5,453 bases of DNA from Eggerthellaceae bacterium (GTDB taxonomy: Bacteria; Actinomycetota; Coriobacteriia; Coriobacteriales; Eggerthellaceae), in assembly GCA_017533165.1 (NCBI GenBank), contig JAFXIM010000315.1, positions 1-5,453 of the forward strand, given 5' to 3'. Under the pieces are notes generated by a model. That model had not been told where the DNA came from. It worked only from the letters and a program-made list of their open reading frames with translations, and ran no database searches. The translations under genes were made by a program, and so were the position numbers. Below, piece by piece: positions 1-5,453 of the stretch (its first letter is position 1; the number at the start of each line of letters is the position of its first letter).

Positions 1-8
1 GGATATAC

Positions 9-1163
9 TTAATAATTTTTCGCTGTATACAGCGACATGGCTTCGTTAGAATCGCACAATTCAGACCATGTATAGGCCTTTTTGATGATCCCGTTATTGC
101 CATCAACGTTTGCCTCGACCAGTGTAAGTTTGCTTGACGATACGGAAACTACAATAGCGGAATGGCTTCCACCATGATCTCGCCTCATCTGGACAAAATC
201 CCCAGGCCGTGCATCTATAAATAGCTTTTCGAGCTCTGCGGTGGAATCATTAGATATATCGGCAACAGATCCCACATATACGGTTTTGCTTGAACTGTGG
301 TTAAGTTTGTAGTTCTCTCCGGAAGAACGGCTTTGAGTGGAACCAATATTGTAGCCAAAGAGTTCTTGGAAAACAGACTTAGCGAAACCTTTGCACTGTT
401 CGTGAGAATAGGGGCCTTCGTACTTGGTATTAACTTCATAGGCTCCGTCATGCGAAGTGCCGTTCATCATAGCTTCAAGCGTTGCTGCAACCTCGTCTTC
501 TCTTGCGGATCTAGTGGAAGGCGCACTTTTGTTAGCAGCAGGATCGATGATTTCGCAAGGCTTAGACGATAACCGATGATATCCCGCAATGGGAGACAAG
601 GCGATTTTGTGTCTTACAGTAATTCCGTTTACTTCTGCCTCTGAAATTGGATAGATTGTGACGTAATAGTTCGTATCGCCTACACTATGCCTGCCGAGAT
701 TGATACAGTTATCATCCACAGAGATATAACCGGTGAATTTTACATCGGAAGAGGAAGACATACGATAAACGGAAAGTTTATGCTGCGCGGTATATTCGCG
801 TATATCGACGGCTTCGATACCGAGAATGTCGTCCGTGGCAAACCACTTTGATTTATACTTGCCAGAAGATGTGGGGTATGTGGCTTTAACTGCTTTTCCA
901 CTTATACTGATATCTGTAATTACTACTTTATCAGTATAAGTGTCAATATAAGAGCTCGAGGTTTTTTCCGTAAGAGACGAATTGGTGTAGGCGTACACTT
1001 TGCTTGCCCCAGACAAAGGCGCTGCATTGGTAACGAGAGGCAAGCAGCCTTCTATATAAGTGGCGACACGGGTCGAGTAGGCTGCGGAAGCGGGGAAGGC
1101 AAACGCCGTTACGATAGTTGCGAGGACAAGGACGATGGCTGCGAGTTTGTGAAGTTTTTTCAT
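9..1163 (-). CDS. Secreted SH3-like/CHAP-type cysteine peptidase or amidase
   Basis: A 384-residue exported protein, probably a cell-wall hydrolase or related cysteine peptidase. Residues 1-27 form a signal peptide: basic MKKLHK, a hydrophobic core at about 7-23, and an ASA-A signal-peptidase I site near residue 27. Residues about 54-115 and 128-192 are two beta-rich segments that look like bacterial SH3-type modules; this is a weaker call. A low-complexity linker (about 205-225) leads to the C-terminal domain, where C257 (in EQCKGF), H334 (in GGSHSAIVV) and E350/N352 (in VEANVDGN) fit the Cys-His-Glu/Asn layout of CHAP amidase/peptidases. The NlpC/P60 family is the alternative. The open frame reaches upstream to 1322, but that extension overlaps the preceding PHP gene and would bury the signal peptide, so the ATG at 1163 is chosen; it has AAAGGAG 7 nt upstream. 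It lies 28 bp after the PHP gene, suggesting cotranscription. Its substrate cannot be read from the sequence. Confidence 0.85.
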   Translation of the reverse strand: MKKLHKLAAIVLVLATIVTAFAFPASAAYSTRVATYIEGCLPLVTNAAPLSGASKVYAYTNSSLTEKTSSSYIDTYTDKVVITDISISGKAVKATYPTSSGKYKSKWFATDDILGIEAVDIREYTAQHKLSVYRMSSSSDVKFTGYISVDDNCINLGRHSVGDTNYYVTIYPISEAEVNGITVRHKIALSPIAGYHRLSSKPCEIIDPAANKSAPSTRSAREDEVAATLEAMMNGTSHDGAYEVNTKYEGPYSHEQCKGFAKSVFQELFGYNIGSTQSRSSGENYKLNHSSSKTVYVGSVADISNDSTAELEKLFIDARPGDFVQMRRDHGGSHSAIVVSVSSSKLTLVEANVDGNNGIIKKAYTWSELCDSNEAMSLYTAKNY

Positions 1164-1170
1164 GTGTGGA

Positions 1171-1177
1171 CTCCTTT
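1171..1177 (-). promoter_or_regulatory. Ribosome binding site deciding the start of the secreted protein
   Basis: The minus strand reads AAAGGAG here, 7 nt before the ATG at 1163-1161. The signal peptide begins at this ATG, so the site supports the short start over the longer open frame that reaches back to 1322. Confidence 0.8.
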
Positions 1178-1191
1178 CGAATATTGTGTAT

Positions 1192-2058
1192 TTACTCGAT
1201 TTCGATTCCCAGCGCGTTGAGGAGATCGGTGCACATTTCGGCGTTGTACTCCATGAGAGAGTCAGAGCCATTGGCATGGTAATCGGAGGCGGTGGAGGGC
1301 ATGAATCCCAGCTCACGGGCAATGTCCTTCAAAGTCGCGGTTTCTTCAGTATTATGCATAGGGTAGAAGACCTCAATACCCAAAGGCGTCTGCAGCAAAC
1401 TAGCTAAGTCTTTCCACTTGAGCAGCAGTTGCTGAAAGTGCTCAGCGTCCAGGTGATAATAGTAAGGATGGGCGAGGATAGGGATTCCACCTGCCTGGTG
1501 AATGGCCTTTACGGCCGCAGAGAGCGAGCAGAAATCGTGCTGATTTTTTACGTACGCGCTGCCTCCAGCGCCCAAGTAGAGCCGGAAAGCATCGTTGGAA
1601 TCGGGAACATAACCGAGATCGACGAGGTCTGAAGCGATATGCATCCTGCCAAGCTGGTGGGTGTCTGGATGCTTTGCAAAAAGGTCATCGAAAGAGCCCA
1701 GATCGATCCCGCACTTGCGAAGGTTATCTAAGATAGCCGTGATATAGTTACGTCTGCCTTCACGGTTGTAGTTAAGCAGCGCATTCAAGGGGGCGCAATC
1801 GTTTCTAACACCAAGACCAATTACATGGATTTCGGTCTGCTCAAAAGTACAGCTTACCTCAACGCCGGGGAGCAGGAGCATATCAGGAGGAGTGGCATCG
1901 GGTATATCCGTGATCTGATTGTGGTCGGTGATAGCCAAAACACAAATATGGGCAGCACGTGCCTTCTGAACGAGGACATCGGGAGTCAGCATGCCATCGG
2001 ACGATGTTGTATGGGTGTGGAAATCAACGAAATCGGTGGGCTTAATGCTTTTATACAT
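1192..2058 (-). CDS. Stand-alone PHP-domain phosphoesterase, RNase AM/YciV-like
   Basis: A 288-residue cytoplasmic metal-dependent phosphoesterase of the PHP superfamily. It fits the branch of E. coli RnaAM/YciV, which hydrolyses 3',5'-nucleoside bisphosphates such as pAp and trims RNA 5' ends. Visible metal-site motifs are D12-F-H14-T-H16, D21-G, T-D45-H46, PGVE67, E-I-H78, a mid-domain H140, LAH197P, E229 and SD259-Y-H261. The segment around H140 and the later YLGxxGxAYV and AGGIPxLAHP blocks match the internal layout of YciV, so this is not merely a generic PHP N-terminus. Length is normal for the family and no catalytic position looks missing. The protein is clearly homologous along its whole length to residues 181-464 of the upstream kinase-PHP fusion, so the pair looks like a tandem duplication. 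The ATG at 2058 has AAAGGA 9 nt upstream. The same frame stays open for 42 codons before it, back to the TAA of the fusion gene, but has no ATG there. Substrate specificity is unproven. Confidence 0.9.
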   Translation of the reverse strand: MYKSIKPTDFVDFHTHTTSSDGMLTPDVLVQKARAAHICVLAITDHNQITDIPDATPPDMLLLPGVEVSCTFEQTEIHVIGLGVRNDCAPLNALLNYNREGRRNYITAILDNLRKCGIDLGSFDDLFAKHPDTHQLGRMHIASDLVDLGYVPDSNDAFRLYLGAGGSAYVKNQHDFCSLSAAVKAIHQAGGIPILAHPYYYHLDAEHFQQLLLKWKDLASLLQTPLGIEVFYPMHNTEETATLKDIARELGFMPSTASDYHANGSDSLMEYNAEMCTDLLNALGIEIE

Positions 2059-2067
2059 GTATATACA

Positions 2068-2073
2068 TCCTTT
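2068..2073 (-). promoter_or_regulatory. Ribosome binding site of the stand-alone PHP gene
   Basis: The minus strand reads AAAGGA, 9 nt before the ATG at 2058-2056. It supports independent initiation of this gene, rather than production only as a readthrough extension of the upstream fusion, whose frame it shares. Confidence 0.65.
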
Positions 2074-2079
2074 CTTTAT

Positions 2080-2163
2080 GAAGAAGTGGTTGTCGTCATT
2101 GAAGAAATGGTTTTCCTCGCCGCTTGTGCCGAAGGAGAGAACATCAGATTCGAAGAAATGTTC
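2080..2163 (-). repeat. Three in-phase short repeats in the gap between the PHP genes
   Basis: On the plus strand, GAAGAAGTGGTT (2080-2091), GAAGAAATGGTT (2101-2112) and GAAGAAATGTTC (2152-2163) are near-copies. Their offsets are 21 and 51 bp, both multiples of three. Read on the minus strand in the frame shared by the two flanking genes, each copy encodes His-Phe-Phe, within EEHFFE, ENHFFN and DNHFFI. The copy at 2152-2166 also forms a short inverted repeat (GAAGAA-ATG-TTCTTC). This may be remnant coding sequence, an RNA element, or chance in a purine-rich gap. Confidence 0.35.
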
Positions 2164-2184
2164 TTCCGCATTGGGCGTGATAGT

Positions 2185-3579
2185 TTATACTTTCACCCCC
2201 AATCTCCAAAGCAACTTTTCGCATATTCGGGCCGGATATGCGTTGAGGGTATCAAAGCCTGTCGAGTGGTAGTCACTTCCGGCTGAAGGAACCAGCCCTA
2301 AACGGCTTATTATCTCGAGGAGATGCTTGGTTTGCTGTTCTGTATGGCTGGGATAGAAGGCTTCTATCGCACCTCTTTCCTCAGAAAGATGACGGAAGCT
2401 AATGAGCAGATCCATGAAATCCTCCTCTCCCATGTCATATAGGAACGGGTGCGCAAGCACCGGTATGCCTCCTGCTTTTAAGATGTTATGCAGCATAAAG
2501 GACATTGGAATGCAAAATTGCTCATTGCGGACGTATGCTTTTCCGGAAGGCCCGAGGTAATCCAGGAATGCTTGGTCGATATCATCGACAGCTCCATGTT
2601 CGATCAATTGCTTAGCGATATGGATTTGGCCGACCTGAGTTGTGTTGGGATACTTTGTGCATATATCCTCATAAGAACCGAGGTCTATTCCGCACTCACA
2701 TAATTTCTCAAGAATGGCGGTTATATACGGACGCTTATCCTCTTTGCGATTAAGCTCCAACAGCCTATTAAGCTCAGGAGATTCTTCGTCGACACCCAGC
2801 CCGACTACATGCACTTGGTAAGTCTTACCAGAACTTCCGGTGAACGAACAGGTTGCTTCCACACCCGGAATAAGGCAGATGTCTCGATTCTGTTTCTGGA
2901 GCTCCTTCGTGGAAGTGATATGGTCGTGGTCGGTAATCGCAAGATAAGAAATGCCGGCCTTCTTAGCCTCATCGATCAGCTCTTGAGTCGAGAGAAAACC
3001 GTCGGAAGCGGTGGTGTGGGTGTGAAGATCTATTTTGAGACCTTTGCCTTCACGAAGATAGTTGACCAAGCACTTAAGCTCATCGAGTGTGGTATCGAAG
3101 TCGAAATCTTCGTTGATTAGCACGTAATCGTAGTGGACTCTTCCGGTCAGAAGGTCTTGCTTGACTGACTCCATGCGAGCCTCTATGTTGTCAGAATGTC
3201 GGAGCATAAGCCGCTCCTTCAGCGTGGCGATTGAAGCCCGAATGAAGATTGTGACCGAGTCAGGGTAAAGGCGCTTAAGCTGCACTCCGATGCTGGGCTC
3301 TACGCAGCAGAGAACATCTGCACCTGCCGCCAACAACGAGTCAAGCTCACTTTTATCCGTCCAGTAGACGAAATTGCCGTGTTTGGAGCTTTCGAGCACG
3401 TCTGCTTCGCAGAAATCATACGCGCTGTCGAAAAAATACTCCTCTCCCGTGCGTTCAAGCCCTCTGGGCGGTCTGGTCGTGTGGGGGATTAATCTAGTAA
3501 GGGTGGAATCAGTGTTAGCGAGAGCGGCACAGAGGGAACTTTTGCCGCAACTAGAAGGGCCAGAAATAATGAAAAGCAT
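2185..3579 (-). CDS. Fusion of a guanylate-kinase-like domain to a PHP phosphoesterase
   Basis: A 464-residue two-domain cytoplasmic enzyme. Residues 1-178 resemble guanylate kinase: P-loop GPSSCGKSS (7-15), TTRPPR (34-39), GEEYFF (45-50), HGN (67-69), lid arginines R123, R127 and R135, and a closing HYDYVLINEDFD segment (149-160). The domain is somewhat shorter than the usual 200 or so residues, mainly through a trimmed lid. The GNYYG-type motif reads GNFVYW, and the family's DID segment reads CVE (92-94), so nucleotide specificity may differ from GMP. Residues 181-464 form a complete RNase AM/YciV-type PHP domain with D184-L-H186-T-H188, D193, D217-H218, E241, H257, H320, H377, E406 and D436-Y-H438. 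The start at 3579 has AAGGAGG 8 nt upstream. It lies 65 bp after the membrane-protein gene and 126 bp before a paralogous PHP gene. A kinase and a phosphatase in one chain suggest linked making and breaking of a phosphorylated nucleotide, or sensing by the kinase fold; both are inference. A PhnN-like kinase is a less likely alternative. Confidence 0.88.
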   Translation of the reverse strand: MLFIISGPSSCGKSSLCAALANTDSTLTRLIPHTTRPPRGLERTGEEYFFDSAYDFCEADVLESSKHGNFVYWTDKSELDSLLAAGADVLCCVEPSIGVQLKRLYPDSVTIFIRASIATLKERLMLRHSDNIEARMESVKQDLLTGRVHYDYVLINEDFDFDTTLDELKCLVNYLREGKGLKIDLHTHTTASDGFLSTQELIDEAKKAGISYLAITDHDHITSTKELQKQNRDICLIPGVEATCSFTGSSGKTYQVHVVGLGVDEESPELNRLLELNRKEDKRPYITAILEKLCECGIDLGSYEDICTKYPNTTQVGQIHIAKQLIEHGAVDDIDQAFLDYLGPSGKAYVRNEQFCIPMSFMLHNILKAGGIPVLAHPFLYDMGEEDFMDLLISFRHLSEERGAIEAFYPSHTEQQTKHLLEIISRLGLVPSAGSDYHSTGFDTLNAYPARICEKLLWRLGVKV

Positions 3580-3644
3580 TGGTTAAACCTCCTTGTTTTC
3601 AATGAATTCGGTGAAGTGATTAGGGAGTAATATTTTTATGCCTC

Positions 3645-4112
3645 CTACTCATCGGAGGGAAGGTGCTCTAGAAGCACTAATGAGAAGGCCGTGTAAATCG
3701 AGTACGCCACTGGATAAACTATTCCGGTCGTGTAACGGCCGATGGGGCTGGCTTCAGTGCTGACTTCTTGCAGGAAGGCCCAAGTTGCATTGATACTGGA
3801 GTTATAGGAAATAAGGGTTATGAGGAGCAATGCGAACAGCAACAACTCCCTAGTTCGCTTGGTTTGTAGGCTGATTAAGATAAAGGGGATCATGAAAGGG
3901 GCAACAAGCGGCACCATACCTAAGCTCGAGTAACCTTGAAAGCTATAAATCGGGAGATTATAAGGATCTATATCCGGATAAGCTTCCCCTATGTCGACGG
4001 TGCCTAAGCCTTCAAGCACAGTAACGTGTACACAGAAAACTAAAAACGCTAAGGCGATCATGAACCAAACGACAATGAAGATGTCTATTATAAGTGTTTT
4101 CTTATTCTTCAT
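3645..4112 (-). CDS. Four-helix integral membrane protein of unknown function
   Basis: A 155-residue membrane protein that I do not recognise. Hydrophobic segments lie at about residues 6-28, 65-82, 89-105 and 130-149. The basic N-terminus (MKNKK) and the KRTR loop near 85-88 predict both ends inside the cell. An acidic 35-residue loop (about 29-63, with DIGEAYPDIDPYN) and a second loop (about 106-128) would then face outward. No catalytic motif is visible. The frame is open back to 4262, but that extension would run through the 4201-4237 hairpin and into the end of the NERD gene. The ATG at 4112 has a perfect AGGAGG 6 nt upstream, which decides the start. The stop is TAG and the kinase-PHP gene follows after 65 bp. 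Its place between two putative nucleic-acid or nucleotide enzymes suggests a partner, sensor or effector at the membrane; this rests on context only. Confidence 0.8.
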   Translation of the reverse strand: MKNKKTLIIDIFIVVWFMIALAFLVFCVHVTVLEGLGTVDIGEAYPDIDPYNLPIYSFQGYSSLGMVPLVAPFMIPFILISLQTKRTRELLLFALLLITLISYNSSINATWAFLQEVSTEASPIGRYTTGIVYPVAYSIYTAFSLVLLEHLPSDE

Positions 4113-4118
4113 AATGAA

Positions 4119-4124
4119 CCTCCT
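4119..4124 (-). promoter_or_regulatory. Ribosome binding site deciding the start of the membrane protein
   Basis: A perfect AGGAGG on the minus strand, 6 nt before the ATG at 4112-4110. It shows that translation starts at MKNKK and not at the upstream in-frame ATG at 4262, which overlaps the NERD gene. Confidence 0.85.
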
Positions 4125-4200
4125 AAATTTTATGTTGTGGATACGCCTACTCTTGTAGGTCAAGTGGCCTAAGATGTCACTTCCTTTCTTCGCTCTAATC

Positions 4201-4237
4201 CATAGGGGCAAAATAGAGATGCTATTTTGCCCCCATG
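4201..4237 (-). terminator. Strong 16-bp hairpin after the NERD gene, without a U-tract
   Basis: A perfect 12-bp inverted repeat (GGGGCAAAATAG at 4205-4216 with CTATTTTGCCCC at 4222-4233) extends by one position and three further pairs to 4201/4237. In minus-strand RNA that extra position is a G-U wobble, giving a continuous 16-bp stem with a 5-nt loop (CAUCU). In plus-strand RNA it would be an A-C mismatch, so the structure favours the strand of the genes. It begins 8 nt after the NERD stop codon. No run of U follows, so it may be an attenuator, a processing or stability element, or a partial terminator rather than a full intrinsic one. Confidence 0.5.
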
Positions 4238-4245
4238 GGCGATCC

Positions 4246-5433
4246 TTAGCTGCGGCGAGCAAGTATTGCGGCCGCGCTGGAGATAATTACCCCTGCGACC
4301 ATACTCGCGGCGAGAATGCGGTTTCTACGCAGGTGCAGAGCTTCCTTGCTGAACTTATCAAGCTGGATTCTGTTTATGTAGCGGGGATGGTTTTCTATGT
4401 CGTCCGCCGGAGCTGCCTTCTCAGTTTCAGGAGTAAATTCGACTACCGCAGGGTCTTCCTGTCCGGCGGCTACTTCATGTGCATCCTGCTCGCATTCGAG
4501 AGGGCTTTCGACTTCTGCAGATGCCTCAGTTTCTACTTCGGGTTCTTCATCCTGGAGCAAAGCCAGCGCGGTGGCTATGTTCATACGGATCTCATCGAAG
4601 TCAATATCAGCAGGGTACCGCTTGGGATTTTCTTCCATTGCCTTCAATATCTCCCCGAGCTGATTAAGATGAGAAGGCTTATAATAGGCACAGCCTACGT
4701 AATTTTCGATTTTTTTGCATATTGCTGTATGGAATGTGAACTTTTCCTTTTTGTAGAGATCCTCGACATGAATGAACTCCCCATATGGGGCGCAAAAAAC
4801 GATAAAGCTATCGACAACTATGTCGGGGAACTCCACCCCCCTATCGGCAGCCGCTTTCTCAATAGCTTCCTTGAGCAGGCGCCGCTTCAGAAGCATCTTT
4901 TCACCCAGGCTGGAGTTCCCGCCAAAGCATTTGTCGCCGACAACCAGTCTGCCCTCCTCAGTCAAAACCACATCCTCTTTCACACGCTTAACTTCAAGAA
5001 GCAATATGCCGGAGTTGGTGAGGATGACATGGTCCAACTCGCTCTCGTATTCGCAGTCCGTAACATAGACGTTTTTGTAGACCTTCGTGCTCGGTCTGTC
5101 CAAATAATTCAGAGCGTTAGAGACGAGTTTCTCCCCACGAATACCGGATATAACGATAGCCATCTCCTTCGACAGCTGCTTCATAGAGAGGACAGCGTTA
5201 TGCACTGCAGGATGATCGCGAAGGCCCTTCTGGCGAGCTTGGTTTTCAAGATTGAACATGGCTTCGTCCACCCTCATGTCATCACGATGTTCGTCGCCTG
5301 CGATAAGCTTGGAAATCATATTTTGGAAAGTAAGCAGTTCGTTAGCATACTCGGAGATGGTGTACTTGGTACCAGACTTCAGGATATTGGTGGCTTCCAT
5401 CTCGGCGATAAGATCTTCTGCTATTTTCTTCAT
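4246..5433 (-). CDS. NERD-domain nuclease-like protein with C-terminal membrane anchor
   Basis: A 395-residue protein. Residues about 97-220 form a NERD (nuclease-related) domain, a restriction-endonuclease-like fold: GIRGE101 opens the domain, followed by ELD134H and then LLLE147VK149, giving the E...D...ExK metal-site arrangement. This supports DNA or RNA cleavage or binding, but activity is not proven. Residues 1-96 are mostly helical and charged. Residues about 225-292 are a further soluble region, and 295-345 form an acidic Glu/Ala/Pro-rich spacer. Residues about 373-391 are one hydrophobic helix flanked by arginines (LRRNR before, ARRS after), so the protein looks tail-anchored with its catalytic part in the cytoplasm. 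The ATG at 5433 has AAGGAG about 9 nt upstream. It is the first gene visible in the set; whether a promoter lies just beyond the window cannot be seen. A strong hairpin follows its stop by 8 nt, and the membrane-protein gene starts 133 bp downstream. Confidence 0.85.
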   Translation of the reverse strand: MKKIAEDLIAEMEATNILKSGTKYTISEYANELLTFQNMISKLIAGDEHRDDMRVDEAMFNLENQARQKGLRDHPAVHNAVLSMKQLSKEMAIVISGIRGEKLVSNALNYLDRPSTKVYKNVYVTDCEYESELDHVILTNSGILLLEVKRVKEDVVLTEEGRLVVGDKCFGGNSSLGEKMLLKRRLLKEAIEKAAADRGVEFPDIVVDSFIVFCAPYGEFIHVEDLYKKEKFTFHTAICKKIENYVGCAYYKPSHLNQLGEILKAMEENPKRYPADIDFDEIRMNIATALALLQDEEPEVETEASAEVESPLECEQDAHEVAAGQEDPAVVEFTPETEKAAPADDIENHPRYINRIQLDKFSKEALHLRRNRILAASMVAGVIISSAAAILARRS

Positions 5434-5453
5434 AATAAAAATCTCCTTTATAA

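Noticed and set aside
1164..1322. N-terminal extension of the secreted protein, starting at the ATG at 1322
   Set aside because: It overlaps the end of the PHP gene, is proline-rich and unlike the rest of the protein, and would place the signal peptide internally. The ATG at 1163 has a good ribosome binding site.
2076..2171. A 31-codon small ORF on the minus strand between the two PHP genes, starting MRKNISSN and rich in Ser/Thr
   Set aside because: There is no convincing ribosome binding site before its ATG, the composition is low-complexity, and the alternative frame carrying the His-Phe-Phe repeats explains the periodicity equally well.
1825..2286. A 153-codon plus-strand open frame across the PHP genes and their gap
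   Set aside because: It is antisense to two well-supported PHP coding regions, and its translation shows no recognisable motif. It is a shadow frame, as are the other plus-strand frames in the window.
3046..3579. The kinase domain as PhnN (ribose 1,5-bisphosphate kinase)
   Set aside because: The TTRPPRG...GEEYFF and HYDYVLINEDFD segments follow guanylate kinase more closely, and no phosphonate-use genes are nearby. It remains a minor alternative because base-recognition residues are altered.
4134..4162. A possible promoter with a TTGACC box (minus strand, 4162-4157) upstream of the membrane-protein gene
   Set aside because: No acceptable -10 box occurs at 16-19 nt; the nearest AT-rich candidate is about 23 nt away. 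An internal promoter cannot be claimed.
4113..4262. N-terminal extension of the membrane protein to the ATG at 4262
   Set aside because: It runs through a strong RNA hairpin and the end of the NERD gene. A perfect AGGAGG sits before the ATG at 4112.

Overview
The window carries five genes, all on the minus strand and probably one transcription unit. In transcription order (high to low coordinates) they are: a NERD-domain nuclease-like protein with a C-terminal membrane anchor (5433-4246); a small four-helix membrane protein of unknown function (4112-3645); a fusion of a guanylate-kinase-like P-loop domain to an RNase AM/YciV-type PHP phosphoesterase (3579-2185); a second, stand-alone PHP phosphoesterase homologous to the C-terminal half of that fusion (2058-1192); and a secreted protein with two SH3-like segments and a CHAP-like cysteine peptidase/amidase domain (1163-9). 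Gaps are 133, 65, 126 and 28 bp. Every gene has a purine-rich Shine-Dalgarno sequence 6-9 nt before its ATG. No RNA gene, CRISPR array, transposase or plus-strand gene is supportable, and no stretch over 300 bp lacks a gene.

The strong AGGAGG-type ribosome binding sites, the Gram-positive-style signal peptide and the secreted SH3-CHAP architecture suggest a Gram-positive anaerobe, such as a Clostridia-like or Coriobacteriia-like gut bacterium. This is inference; nothing here fixes the taxon.

The central pair is the most distinctive part. The PHP domains match the family of E. coli RnaAM/YciV (5'-3' exoribonuclease and 3',5'-nucleoside bisphosphatase), with the metal-binding H/D/E set apparently intact in both copies. 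The first copy is fused to a guanylate-kinase-like domain that keeps its P-loop and TTRxxR motif but differs at several positions that recognise GMP in true guanylate kinases. The two PHP genes share a reading frame and are separated by one TAA followed by 42 open codons that contain an in-phase repeat encoding His-Phe-Phe.

Taken together, the cluster pairs a nucleotide kinase-like domain, two nucleotide/RNA phosphoesterases, a membrane-anchored nuclease-like protein, a membrane protein and a cell-wall-type secreted enzyme. It could be an accessory nucleotide-signalling, RNA-turnover or defence module, but function is not shown by sequence alone. A 16-bp RNA hairpin after the first gene probably sets its expression apart from the rest.
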